From NCBI RefSeq assembly GCF_963259705.1, contig NC_081841.1:27889244-27953243 (forward strand): a stretch of 64,000 nucleotides of DNA, given 5' to 3'. Position 1 is the stretch's first letter. Every line of letters begins with the position of its first letter. Below the pieces are notes generated by a model. The model was not told the origin of the DNA. It was given only the letters and a program-made list of their open reading frames with translations, and searched no databases. This stretch comes from Myotis daubentonii. Lineage: Eukaryota > Chordata > Mammalia > Chiroptera > Vespertilionidae. The position numbers and the translations under genes were made by a program. Shown here piece by piece: positions 10,755 through 22,560 of this stretch.

Positions 10755-11155
10755 TCCTATCTAATAAAGAGGGAATATGCAAATTGACCCTCACATCATC
10801 ACAAAGATGGCAGCGCCCCTCGCCACATGATGGTGGCGCCCAGTCCCCTCAGCCCCGCCGGAGTCACCCAGTCTTTTCAGCCCCGCTGGGGGCGGGGGAA
10901 AGCAGCAGGCACATGGTGAGGCCAGACCCGTCCTCAGTCCCCCAGCCAACCAGGGCTGCCGGAGGCTCAGGTAACCAGGGCCAGCCAAGGCTTGCACTTC
11001 TGGCAGTGGCAGCAGCAGAGGTGTGATGGGGGAGTCGCCTTCCCCTGATTGCCGGGTTGCCTCCTGCCCCTGAGGGCTCCCGGACTGTGAGAGGGGGCAG
11101 GCCAGGCTGAGAGACCCCTCTCCAGTGCATGAATTTTCATGCACTGGGTCTCTAG
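10755..11155 (+). mobile_element. Non-autonomous HeliBat Helitron, 401 bp
   Basis: Starts TCCTATCTAATAAAGAGGG and ends with the hairpin GTGCATGAATTTTCATGCAC (11125-11144), then TGGGTCTCTAG and a T. The hairpin arms are perfect. The GC-rich interior explains the overlapping open frames on both strands. Confidence 0.93.
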
Positions 11156-12522
11156 TCTTAATATATAACAAGAGAACAATATATTTTGTTCAGTATAATT
11201 ATTTCATTGAATCATAAAACTATACTTTTAAAAAAATCATCTAGTTCAAAACTTAAGCTGGTAGTTAGACCTTGTCTGTAATATTAAGTGCCAATTGGTC
11301 TTACATGGTGAAATTACTAACAGTTGAGAGGTGGCTGCTCCATTCTTGGACAACTGTTTTGCTATTTGATTTGGTCTTGACAGAAACCATCTGGTTGTAG
11401 CTTTCACACATTATTTGTATCTCCATTTCATGTTAGGAGATACTATGCTGTGATAGTTCCTGCTTTCTTAAATGTTAAGAATAACTGCTTTGCCAACAGG
11501 CCTGACAGGTTATAAAGATCAAATGTGAAAAGGTTGTCATCTCACTGTCCTGTCTTCAAATTTCCATCACACCTCTTTCGGCTGTTTGCACCAGCCCACG
11601 TTTTCTGCCTATTACCCTTTCTTCTCTTTCCTGGCTATAATAGCTACTTGAGGATAGGACTGTCTCAGTCTACCCAAGGTATTACATTGTTTTATGCTAA
11701 TCTATAGCCAGTCTGCTACTGTACTGGTAAAATGAGGGAGTTTGGGTTAGTTGTCATTTTTTCTGTGCCTTTAATTTTGTGTTTATTGATAAATCCATAT
11801 TTGCTTTACAACCAAAAATAGGGGGGACATTGTGATCAGATTATTTATAAACTCATATACATGGCTAAAATGAAGTCCCTTCCTCCACGAATTTATGATA
11901 AGGAGAAGTTTATCTGGATAATATAAAGATAACATTAATAATCTATGATTAATAAATTATTTTTCTTAAGTGTAATAATTTTTTAAAATATAAATCAAAA
12001 TTTTCAGAAATCTCTAAGAACACATCTATAAATCTCTCTTTCTGTCTCTGAGTTGTTGCATCAGAGTTAAGCTCATTGTCATACATCATCCTTTCTCTCA
12101 GCTAAACTAGGAATTTCCTTTTTAAGTCAAGTTGGTGATCCATAAACTAGACATACTAGTAATATTACCTTGATAGTGTGCTGAAAACTAAAGTATAATC
12201 ATAAAAATGGGAGTGTTCTTGCCAAATGCCACAAAGTGTAAGCATATATTGTATATGTGCAGTGCCAACACTATTACCATAAGAAATACCTCATTATTGA
12301 ATGTACTTAAAATTCTTAGATTTTATCTAGAAAGAAAAATTGGTTTCTAAAATTTTTGAATGTTAAGTTGATTAAGGTGAATAATAAAATGCCAAGGGAA
12401 TTATATATTGTCTGTAATGTATTATTCAACAGTAAGCCATTTGGTCCTCCCTTAATGGGTTATAGAAAAAGCCTGGTTAGTATGAAGTGCAGCAATGCAA
12501 TATAGTTATTCATATATATATA
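11156..12522. other. Intronic sequence, unassigned
   Basis: AT-rich, no gene recognised. The open frame at 11525-11707 has no supporting features. Confidence 0.4.
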
Positions 12523-13205
12523 CTAGAGGCCTGGTGCACAAAAATTTGGGCACTCGGGGGGGGGGGGTGGTCCCTCAGCCTGGCCTGTGCCCTCTCGCAG
12601 TCTGGGACCCCTCGGGAGATAATGACCTGCTGGCTTAGGCCTGCTCCCGGGTGGCAGAGGGCAGGCCCAATCCCTAGGTACAGCCCTTGGTCGGGCTCAG
12701 AGCAGGGCCGATTGGGGAGTTGGGGCGCCACCCCCTGTCACACACAGAGCAGAGTGGATCAGGGGGTTGGGGCGCCACACCCTGTCACACTCAGGGCAGG
12801 GCCGATGGGGAGGTTGTGGCTCTACCCCGTCACACACAGAGCAGGGTCTGTGGGGGGCGGGGGTGTTGGGGCGCCGCACCCTGTCACACACAGAGCAGGG
12901 CCGATCAGGGGGTTGGGGCGCCTCACCCTGTCACACATAGAGCCGCAGGGCAATCAGGGGGTTGGGGAGCTCCCCCCTATCAGGCACAGAGCAGGGCTGA
13001 TCAGGGGGTTGGGGCGCCTTCCCCTGTCATGAACAGAGCAGGGCGGATAGGGAAGTTGTGGCCCTGCCCACTGTCACACACAGAGCCGCAGGGCGATCAG
13101 GGTGTTTGGGCGCTGCCCCTTGTCACACTGATCCCGGTGCCGGGAGGCCTCGCAGCTCCGCTGATCCCGGTGCTGGGAGGCATATTACCCTTTTACTATA
13201 TAAGA
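12523..13205 (-). mobile_element. HeliBat Helitron, downstream member of a second tandem pair, with minisatellite
   Basis: On the minus strand it starts TCTTATATAGTAAAAGGG at 13205 and ends CCAGGCCTCTAG at 12523, followed by T. It directly abuts another Helitron on its upstream side. The interior is a nine-unit, 47-bp minisatellite (12719-13130). A plus-strand open frame of 181 codons (12487-13032) is an artefact of the repeat, whose unit is not a multiple of three. Confidence 0.9.
12719..13130. repeat. 47-bp minisatellite inside a Helitron, nine units
   Basis: Units begin at about 12719, 12766, 12813, 12865, 12912, 12961, 13008, 13055 and 13104. Each has GTTGGGGCGCC or a variant, then CCTGTCACACACAGAGCAGGG. 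Spacing is 47 bp, with 49- and 52-bp variants. The units are diverged, so the array is not newly homogenised. Confidence 0.93.
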
Positions 13206-13847
13206 TAGAGGCCTGGTACACGGGTGGGGGCTGGCTGGTTTGCCCTGAAGGGTGTCCTGGATCAGGGTGGGGGTCCCCACTGGGATGCCTGGCCAGCCTG
13301 GATGAGGGGATGATGGCTGTTTGCAGCTGGTCACACACCCTTCAGGGTGGGGGTCCCCACTGGGGTGCCTGGCCAGTCTGGGTGATGGGCTGAGGGCTGT
13401 TTTCAGGCTGGTGGGTGACTGAAGCTCCCAACCGCTCCTTTTTTTCTTTTTTTTGTTAATTCTGGGCCAGCTTTAGCTCTGAGGCTCCAGCTCTGAGGCC
13501 TCCGCTGCTGAAAGCAGGTTTCTGGCCTTTGTTTACCTTCTGTATTTGAAACAATGTTGCGATCCTGCTAGCTGAAGCCCGGAGACTAAAGCAGGTTTCT
13601 GGGGTTTTGTTTAGCTTCTATATTTGTAACATAGTTGCTTAGAGTTGCAGCTCAGAGGCAGGCAGCGGCAGGCGGGGAACGTTGGAGTCCTCCATCACTG
13701 AAGCAAGCAAGCCTCATGTTCACTTCCAGCTGTCTGGCTGCCGGCCGCCATCTTGGCTGGCAGTTAATTTGCATATTGTCCTGATTAGCCAATGGGAAGG
13801 GTAGTGGTCGTATGCTAATTACCATGTTTCTCTTTTATTAGATAGGA
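13206..13847 (-). mobile_element. HeliBat Helitron, upstream member of the second tandem pair
   Basis: On the minus strand it starts TCCTATCTAATAAAAGAG at 13847 and ends CCAGGCCTCTA at 13206; the final G of CTAG is missing at the junction. It includes a duplicated segment containing TATTTG and TTTCTGG (about 13515 and 13590). There is a CCGCCATCTTGG motif near 13745. No protein is encoded. Confidence 0.85.
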
Positions 13848-13999
13848 GATATATCTATATCTATATCTATATCTATATCTATATCTATATCTATATCTAT
13901 CTATATCTATATCATCTATATCTATATCTAGATCTATATCTATATCTATCTATATCTATATCTATATCTATATATAGATAGATAGATAGATATGTATGT
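13848..13999. repeat. (ATATCT)n microsatellite
   Basis: Long ATATCT/ATCT array ending in GATA units. It starts directly at the 5' end of the adjacent Helitron. Confidence 0.95.
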
Positions 14000-14327
14000 A
14001 TGATTTAGCTGAGTTTATTTTGCAGCATCATAGAGAATTTCTTTTATAATTTTCCCTAAGTTATACTTTTTAATTAGTCTCTCAGAAATGACTATAGGCC
14101 TCGCTGAAACTAGTTAGATATTTGGGATTTGTAATATGGAAATTCTGGTACTGTCAAAACTGCTAAAATGATGGCAAGGACTTAGATTTAAATACCATGC
14201 ACTTTATTCTAAAAGTTTAGGTAATAAGTTGTTTCTTTTTAATTAGCTAAAACTGTTGAATCTGCTAAAAATCAGCCACTCTTTATAAGTGTTCCAGGCT
14301 GCTTTCTTTAATTCACTTTTTTGTATT

Positions 14328-14629
14328 CAGTTGATCTTAGAACAACATGGGGGTTGAGGCACTGACCCCCTGTCAAAAATCCATGTATAACTTTGACTAC
14401 CCAATAATTTTATTAATTTCCATCCATCTGTTGATTGGAAGACTTGATACATAAATATTTAATTAACACATATTTTTATGTTGTATGTTTTATATACTGG
14501 ATTCTTATAATAAAGAAGATAAGCAAAAGAAAATGTTAAGAATTGTAAGGAAGAGAAACTGCAATTTATTTTTAAAATTTGCTTATAAGTGGACCCACTC
14601 AGTTCAAACCCATGTTCACAGGCCAACTG
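14328..14629. mobile_element. MER2-like Tigger (pogo family) DNA transposon remnant
   Basis: Ends CAGTTGATCTTAGAACAACATGG at 14328 and a diverged GTTCACAGGCCAACTG at 14629 match Tigger/MER2 inverted repeats, with TA after the right end. Inner phrases AATCCATGTATAACTTTGACT and ATAAGTGGACCCACTCAGTTC also fit MER2. It is non-autonomous and old. Confidence 0.82.
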
Positions 14630-16365
14630 TATTTGCAACTGTAAAGAAAAGATAGCTGTCTTTAAAGTCTATCTTCATCTAATTGCTGCAACATCTTTTT
14701 ATTTTATTTTTTGAAGATTAATTGAGAACCTAATGAGATCTTTTTATTGAAATTCTTGTTGCTATGCGGAGGCCTTCAATTAGTGTTTTTACTATGTGGT
14801 TTCTTGTGGTAGTGAAGTAGGGAGTTCTTAAACTGACATCTTTCTCTCAATCAGATATGCATCATCATACAGAGGCGTTTAATGAAAATTTATTGAGAAT
14901 TAGAAAACCAATACATATTCACTGTGGAAAATGTATAAAATACAGCAGGCAGCAGAAGAAGAAAGTATAAATGCCTATACATTTCATTCCAAAATAGCTA
15001 CCATTTGGGGATTTATCATTCCAAATTTTTCCTATGACTGTGTATCTGAGTGTATATGTAAAAAGGGGGAAGACAGTAGCGAACTGCCTTACTATTTTAA
15101 CTTGCTCTTTTCACTTAAATATATTATGATAATTTTCAAGACATGGACATTTTTAGCCTTCTGCAATTTAGGACATTAAGCCATAGGTTTGTGGGTAAAA
15201 TTAATCCAATTCATAATTGTATTTGCCTCAGTTAAGACATGGATGATCATATATATTGATAATAATTATGAAGTATTGGGGATTATAACCTATATGTGTG
15301 CCTTTCATTAGTGTGACGGTTAATTACAGAGAAAATCTTCAGATGCTTTATTGACAGGCATTTGTTTCGTATTTATCCACAACTAAATTCTATGTAAAAA
15401 GAAACTTAAGAATAAAGGATTTCAAGGCAGAAAGATAGAGGATTGAATTCTGGCTATGCTCCTTGCTAGCTGCATGGCATTAGGCAATGTACTGATTTTT
15501 TCAAAGAAGGCACAAATGACAGTGGCTGCCCAGGTCACCATTTCTCCAATGGTAAAGTCTACCATCTTCTCCACTGCCTGCTATCCTTTGAGGAAATATC
15601 CTCCTTTTTGATTCATATAGTTTATAAAAGGGATACCATCCTCCTACTTGACCTCAATGCCCTGGACAGAGTGGTTAGTCAAAGGATGAACTGTGACCCA
15701 AGCTAAGCCCATTTGGGGCCTGCATCTCACTGATCACTGTCTTTGAGATTGGCATGTGATCTAAGTCAATTTATCCTTAAGGAATTTAGGATCTTTAGGA
15801 ATTTATCCTTGCAATTGTTTTCAAATTGGCAATGGTGGGGCAGTCCTCTCTTCCAGTCGCACTAAGACATGAGTTTGGAAGTTGTCCCCAGTCATAAATC
15901 TGATTCACAAGAAAAAAACCTTTTTCTAGCAGAGGAGGTAGGAACAATAGAGACTTACACTGCAAGAAGACTGTCACATTTCTCAGACCTTAAGGTAACT
16001 TCACAGGTACTTGGACTACAAAACAGCCATCTACCAAAATTCAATTCAATTCATCATAGCTGAGAAAGCATATTAGCAATCCTTGGAATCTTTAAGTAAT
16101 CTGAATCAGAGTGATTATATAATCTATCAAACCAGCCAGGGCACTTCCAAGAGTGAGAGATCATTATGCCAGCCAACAGACACCAATCGATCTATTCTGA
16201 AAAAACCAGGGCAAATGGTTACTCTTTCTTGAATATACTAACGCACGTTTGATGCAGCATGCAGTCACTAGCTCTTCATCCATCTCACCCATCTCTGAGA
16301 ACCTCTGCCTCAAACAAGATGAATTAGCCATGTAGAATGAATTGTAATTATCTTCATCAAAACTA
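14630..16365. other. Intronic sequence with old repeat traces
   Basis: 14880-15190 has the look of an ancient interspersed repeat. A short MIR-like phrase lies near 15450-15495. No gene is visible. Confidence 0.35.
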
Positions 16366-17005
16366 AAACCTGTGCAGGAATGTTCATACCAGCTTTGTTT
16401 GTGCCAGCCAAACACCGAAAATAACCAAAATGCCCTTCAATAAGTGAATAGGTAAACAAACTGACACTTCCATACCATGTAGTATTACTCAGCAATGAAA
16501 ATGAATGAACTATTGATATACACCGCAACTTGACTGAACTTCAGGAAAATTAGGCTGAGTGAAAAAAGCCAATATCAAGAGGTTGGTTACTGTATGGTTT
16601 CATTTAAGAAACATCCTTGAAACAACAAATTTATGGAGATGGAGAGTAAATTCATGGTTGCCAAGGACTAGAAATTGGGTGGGGGAGATGAGGAGGTATG
16701 CATGGTGATAGAGGGATAGCATGAAGTAGCTTTGTGACAATGGAACAGTTGTGTATCTTGATCATGGGAGTAGTTACAAGAAGTTAGATATGTGATAGAG
16801 GTATATAGAACTACACACAAAGGAGCACATAGATAACTAGTGAAATCTGAGTAAGTTCTATGGATTGTACCCATGTCAATTTTGTAGCTGGGATATTTCC
16901 TGGTTTGGGGTATTTTCTTCTTTTGATATGCAATATGTCCCCATTGGGAAGGCAGGGTGAAGGGTGCATGGAACTTCCTATAAATGTATAATTACCTCAA
17001 AAATG
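16366..17005 (+). mobile_element. Old L1 3' end (5'-truncated)
   Basis: Contains L1 ORF2-end and 3' UTR phrases: GGAATGTTCATACCAGCTTTG, AACCAAAATGCCCTTCAATA, then GGTTGCCAAGGACTAG and TAGTTACAAGAAG. It has many indels and no open frame, so it is an ancient, inactive copy (L1MA/L1MB-like by recall). Confidence 0.78.
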
Positions 17006-17725
17006 TTTAAAAACTTCTTTTGAGTGCCTGGCCCTCTGCTAAGTATTCTGACTGATTGACAGATATAGCTTCTTTCTTGAGGACTGTCTCTAAAAGGCAA
17101 TAATTACTCCTGCAGGGAAAGTAAAGCTATCTAAGCAAATGTGGAAAATACACAAGAACCTCAATAAAACACCATTAGCTGCAAACGCAAATGCATTATG
17201 AGGAAGGTTACATATTGAACTATAGTCTTAATGAGATTTATCTACTGAGTTCTGGAAATGACTAAATATTAAGGCATTGCCATTTATATTTCCCATAACA
17301 CCAATGTTAAATACAACATTTTAATGACTTTTCAGAGAATCAGTTAAAAATGAAGTCATGGAAATTACCATTGTGGGAGGTAAGGACAAAATACTATATT
17401 GATTGATGAAATAATGTCATTTTTCCATTCTTTTAGCAATTATTAAGTAACATCTGGGAATAATATAAATAAATTAGAATGAAATATAAAGTTTAAGACA
17501 AGCTCAAAGACTTGAGTAAAACAGGAGATATAAGTGGAAGATATATGAAGGTGAATAGATATTTAAATCTTCCAACCAGTCAATCATCAAACATGTATTA
17601 AACTGGACATGTAAGGAAGGCACTGCTTTCATCATTTTTAAGAGAATAAGACAAAGTATGCCATCAGGAAGTCTGTAATATAGGGGAAAATATAAGCATG
17701 CAGCAAGTTAAAGGACAATATATGA
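17006..17725. other. Intronic sequence, unassigned
   Basis: AT-rich, nothing recognised. Confidence 0.4.
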
Positions 17726-19400
17726 TCCTACATAATAAAGAGGGAATATGCTAATTTGTCCATTACAGTGTCTGAGTAACAACCAATTTGCACATTGACA
17801 GACAAGCAAGCGCGTGAGCAGCAGGGGGACTTGCGTGAGGCTGGCTGGAGTCCTCTTTTTCTCCTGGGTGCACGCGCCCCATGGGAGAGCACTCTGCCTG
17901 GGGACGCCACCAACCCCCCACGGAAGGGGTGACACCCGCACAGCAGAAGGCCGGTTCTCCGGGTGTGGCCGGGCATGACAACAGAGTGCACAGGCAACCC
18001 TCGCACCACAGGGAAGCCACCACGGCTTTCTCCAGTCGTCCATTCATTCATCTTCCCAGTCCGACCCAGATGGGAGCTCACATCCTGGGCGGAGTGCCCC
18101 CAGGACAAGCCGGGCCCAATTATGCCTGTGAATTCTGGAAGGGAGCTGAGGGAGAGCCGCTGGAGACGTGGGAGCGGGCATGCCAGCACTCAACACTCAG
18201 TGGGAGAAAAGCCTCGCACGCGCATGAATGCACATGCGGCCCGCACATGACGCAGTGGTCCCCGGTCCCGAGATGGACGCAGGCCCCGGCGGGCTGGGTT
18301 CTCCCCCAACTCAGAGTGGGGAGGCGCGGGCCACAGTAGGCGAGACACAGCTATGTCGTTGCTCCGCCCCTCCAAGCCGGTGGGAGAGGGGCTCGAGTGC
18401 CCAAACAGAGGCAGCTACAGATCCCAGAGAGGAAAGCAGTCAGTAGTAAGGATGAAAAGCATAGAATTTTTAAATAGCCTGTAAAAAGAGCAAAAGAGTG
18501 AGGGAGGAGGGGGGAAGATGAGGAAGAAGGGAAGGAGGGAGGGAAGAACTTTATAAAGGAGTCAGTAGAGAGCAGAGTTAAAGAAGGAAAGAAGATGTAT
18601 GAGTGAACTGTAGGAGCTATAATGAAAATCAAGTATAGTTGTGTACTGGGGACAGATTTTAAAAGTAGGAGTCAGAAAAGAAAAAAGATAAATGATAGTG
18701 AATAATTAGGCACATAGATAGATATTAAAACAGTGGAAGAAGTAGAGAAGAGTGTATGGGAAAGGTAGGATGAGAGAGAAAGAGGGAGGGAAGAAAAGTT
18801 TTAAAGGGGAGCTGGTAGAGTTTAAAAGGAGAATGGGAAGAAGGAAGAATGGGGCAGGGAGCAAAGCAGGTCCGAGGGAGGAAGTGAAGAAAAGAATTAA
18901 GGTGGGAAGGAAGGAAAAGGGGAGGGATGGCAGGGGTAAAAGTAAAGGAAAGAAGGAATGTGGGGAGGGAGGGAGGGTAGGAGAAAGATGGAAAGAAGGG
19001 TGATGAACAGAAGTAGGAAATAAGGAGGAAAGAAAAGTTTATAAATGATGAGTCAGTAGGAAAAAGTGTTACATAAAGGACAGAGAAAAATTGTGTGAGA
19101 GGGAGAAGTCAATAAGGAAGTCAAATACAATTGTGTGTGAAAGAGATAAGATTTTTTTAAAAAGTTAATAGGGGTGACCAGGCCATCAGGGGAGGGCAGT
19201 TAGGGGGATCAGGCTGGCAGGCAGAGTAGTTAGGGCAGGCAGGCAGGTGAGCAGTTAGAAGCCAGAGGTCCCAGATTGCAAGAGGGATGTCCAACTGTCA
19301 GTTTAGGCACAATCCCGCAGGGTCTCCTGCATTGGAGAGGATACAGGTTGGGCTGAGGCACCCTTCCCCCCTGCACAAATTTCATGCATGGGGCCTCTAG
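17726..19400 (+). mobile_element. Large HeliBat Helitron, 1,675 bp, with unusual cargo
   Basis: Starts TCCTACATAATAAAGAGGG after A and ends GCACAAATTTCATGCATGGGGCCTCTAG-type terminus before T. The termini are right for one element, but the interior has two foreign-looking parts. One is GC-rich (about 17800-18440). The other is purine-rich (about 18450-19160), with a block repeating roughly every 240 bp. The 3' portion (19170-19400) is ordinary HeliBat sequence. No Rep/helicase is encoded. The open frames in the GC-rich part overlap on both strands and show no domain. Alternatives are a nested insertion or a captured host fragment. Confidence 0.82.
18450..19160. repeat. Purine-rich degenerate tandem repeat, about 240-bp period
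   Basis: The plus strand is strongly A+G. Similar blocks (GGAAGAA..AGTTTTAAAGG..GTCAGTAG type) start near 18540, 18787 and 19020. An associated CAAGTATAGTTGTGT-like phrase occurs near 18630 and 19122. The copies are diverged. The array sits inside the Helitron at 17726-19400. Confidence 0.65.
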
Positions 19401-20357
19401 TTTAATAATATCGGAGAAGACTGAAGTAGTAATATTTTAATTTGCGAATGAATGAGACAGGCAACTATAGTCAGTGAACTGCTCTTACATCATAAGGGAG
19501 AGCACTTACGCTTGAAGAAGCACTGTTTTTATGAAGGAAGACACATTTCTATCTGAATCTTGTCTGGTGGAGTTCAGATGGATGGACTAAGTTAAGAAAA
19601 ACATTTCAGACTAGAGGAATAGAAGATTAAAAGTAAGAATGTGAGAAACTGTAAGTCATGTTTAAGAGGCTTGAGTAAAACTGAGAGGATGGGCTTGGGT
19701 CCTGAGGAGGATGCCTGGTTGGAAGTGAGATGGAAAAGGTTGTTTTGCCCAGACATGAGCTTCTATTCATAACCTCCTCTTTACCAGTGCTGCAAAGGCA
19801 AGCATTCAAATGAGCTTTAGCTCAGCAGTGGTGTGCAGGAAAAAAATTATCACACCTCACTTTAGCTTTAATTGCTTTTATAATTCTGAATTTGCTGCTA
19901 AATGCAAATGCTTAATTCTAAGTATGTGTGCTCTGTCTTAATTAGATAAAATAATCCTTTGTTGCTTGGGTAGTTTAGTAAATTAGTCCCTAGATTTCAA
20001 CTCCCCTGGATCATGTTGTTTATGCATGAATCTCTATGCACTCTTAGAGAGAAATGAAAAAATAAATGGATATTTTTCAGAGACAAGTTGTAACTGTCAG
20101 TGTACTTTCAAATTTATATCTGCCGCATGTAACTAAAAAGTTGTCATGTCTATTACAGTAATTATAATTCACATTTATATGCCTCATCCTTGTAGAATTT
20201 CTTCTACAGTTTTACACTTTATTTAAAATACAAGTAAAAATGACTGTTTTGCTAGCCAAAACTTAAGAGAAGATCTAAACTGGTCTGTTATATACATAAA
20301 TATCCTACCAAATCAGCAATCAAGGTTCTATCAATAGTGCCATATTTTTATATAAGA
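19401..20357. other. Intronic sequence, unassigned
   Basis: No gene or clear repeat recognised. Confidence 0.4.
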
Positions 20358-20610
20358 CTAGAGGCCCAGTGCACGAAATTCGTGCATGGGTAGGGTCCCT
20401 AGGCCTGGCCAATCTGTGGGGCGATCAGGGGGGCCCCCCGCTGACACCCACTTGGTTGACCTGGCGCCTGTGGGCTGGGGGCAGCTCCTGTGTTGAGCAT
20501 CTTTTTCCTGGTGGTCAGTGCACGTCATAGCGACCAATTGTTCTGCCAGTCATTCTGCAGGTCTTTCTGCTGTTTGGTCAATTTGCATATTAGGCTTTTA
20601 TTATATAGGA
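20358..20610 (-). mobile_element. Short HeliBat Helitron, 253 bp
   Basis: On the minus strand it starts TCCTATATAATAAAAGCC (20610, after A) and ends with hairpin GCACGAATTTCGTGC then ACTGGGCCTCTAG (20358, before T). Near the minimal size for a transposable Helitron, it keeps both termini and little else. Confidence 0.95.
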
Positions 20611-20694
20611 TATGTCCCAAAGGAAAAAAACTGTACAGTTATCTTAGGCAGAAATGAGAAGAGAATTCTTCCAAACTTTGCTGCCTTACTGGAG

Positions 20695-20880
20695 ATGATG
20701 GTGAGGACACTACCATTTACTGTGTGCCTGCTGTTTATCGGGGACTGTCTCAGAGACTTTACACACATGAACTTACTTTGTTCTTGTATACTCCTGTGTA
20801 TCATTATCATCATTTCAAAATGGGGGAAGCTGAGTTTCAGAGAGGCCCTGAAGGAGTTAAGAATGAAACTCTGGTCGTTT
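20695..20880 (+). repeat. MIR SINE
   Basis: Shows ACTGTGTGCCTGCTGTTTAT, then TTTACACACATGAACTTAC and CAAAATGGGGGAAGCTGAG, in the order of the MIR consensus. Confidence 0.75.
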
Positions 20881-22419
20881 GACACAGCTTCTATTTCCCC
20901 ATTCCCTACCTCACAATGTCTACCTCTTCCTCTTCCTCTGGAAACATCCTGCCACACAGCAGACTGAATCAGTTTCTAACTCCTTGGTGGGGACTGTCAT
21001 TTGGACAGAAACAAAGTACAGGTTACTCCTGGGGACAGTTAGCTCTTGCTTGTCCAAAATCTTTCTTGCAGTTTCTCTTTTCTGTCAATCTGTCAGTCAT
21101 ACAGTCCCAGATCCAAGCCTGCTGACTGTCACAAGATTCCTATAAATTCACAAGTGTCAGGCTTGTACCTTTGGTCCTCACCTTCTTCAGTTTAATGGAC
21201 CGGGGGCTGTAGCACTTTGTTAGATAAGTGCACAGAGCTGAGTGTAATGTCATGTCCTAACATGGATAAACTGTATGTCAATTTTCGTACGTCCAGAGCT
21301 TTTATAGTCAATGACATAAGTACCCAGGAAGATTTTGCCCTGGCTTCAGAAGCCTGAATGAGATTCCATGGCTTGCTGGCTTTACGGGACTTTTGCATTT
21401 CAGGCATGCCTTTCCCTCCATGAAAGATACCACCTGGACAGAAAACAATTTTAACACTAATTTCTTCCTTTAGATTGCATTAGATTTGCAAATTTAAACA
21501 GATTAATGGTAGTGTTCTGTGTTCCTCTCAGCTCTTCTGTTTAATACTCTTATCTGACAAAGTGTAAATAGAAGACATAATGAATTACTCACGACTTGCA
21601 TGTCAAGTTGCATAAAAAATTATATCCTCAAGAGGCCCATTATTACATATCTGACTGTTCTGTGAAATTAGTTTTGCAAAGAAAAAGCATACCTGAAGAT
21701 AACAGTTGTATTTGTTTTCCTCTTTTAATTTAATTTATTGGAGTATTTGCAAAAAGATGTGAAAGAACAACATTAACTGTTAACACAATTTTAAGGAGCT
21801 TATATCATTTGCTTGAGGGAATGTTATTTTTCTTTTTTTTCTGTTTGTTCATGAGATACTACACTCTGTAGAGATGCTTCTGCAGAAGGAAGGCCTCAGA
21901 ATGTGACTATTATCTCTTTAAGACATGTCTTGCTGAGAAAGTTATTAACAAAGCACACTATGCCATACCATCTCCCCCATAAACTGTCTCAACCTTGAGC
22001 TGGGAAGTATACTACTATGACTGAAAAAAAACAAGGAATGATTGTTCAGCCATTTCTTCTGTCTGATCTGTCTAGAGTTGATCTGAATGAAATGAGGTCT
22101 CTGCTTGCACTGGAGAGCTCAGCATTTCATATTTAGCTCTCAATCTGTTTCATGGTAATTTTTGAAGAAACAGACAGCTCATGACTAAATGTGCTGTACT
22201 ATTATTAAAGGTGTGTTGTCTTTGTAGGTTTCTATCACTCTGAAGCAAACTGACAGCTGGGAAGAATTTTTGAATGAGCATATTTTCTAAGTTTTAAATA
22301 GATATTTTATAAAATGTAGTATATGCCTCAGGTTAGAGAAAACCAAGTACCTGATGAAAAAAAAAATGATGTTAGAGTTATCAATGAAATGAGACAGCCT
22401 AGAGGAAAGACTATCTGCC
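20881..22419. other. Intronic sequence, unassigned
   Basis: No exon, RNA or clear repeat recognised. Open frames up to 88 codons near 20879-21145 have no features of a real gene. Confidence 0.4.
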
Positions 22420-22560
22420 CACAGTGGCTTAGGCACTTCACCTTCCTAGAAAAATGAGAATCATAATCACTTCTGCTTCACGGGAATACTGTGCAGTCCA
22501 AATGAGATAATCTGTGAAAGCTCTCTGTAAACTGTAAAGCACAATTTAAATACATGACAC
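22420..22560 (+). repeat. MIR SINE, 3' part
   Basis: Shows AAAAATGAGAATCATAATCAC, CAAATGAGATAATCTGTG and TGTAAACTGTAAAGCAC, typical of the MIR 3' half. Confidence 0.65.

Noticed and set aside
7937..13130. Regularly spaced direct repeats that could be mistaken for a CRISPR array
   Set aside because: Repeat units are contiguous, without unique spacers, in a mammalian genome and inside Helitrons.
12487..13208. Open frames of 181 and 173 codons in two overlapping frames
   Set aside because: Both come from the 47-bp minisatellite, which yields similar peptides in each frame; no start context, domain or splice sites.
17881..18339. A 152-codon open frame in the GC-rich part of the large Helitron
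   Set aside because: Overlaps similar-length frames on both strands, no domain or signal. More likely composition-driven than a captured coding exon.
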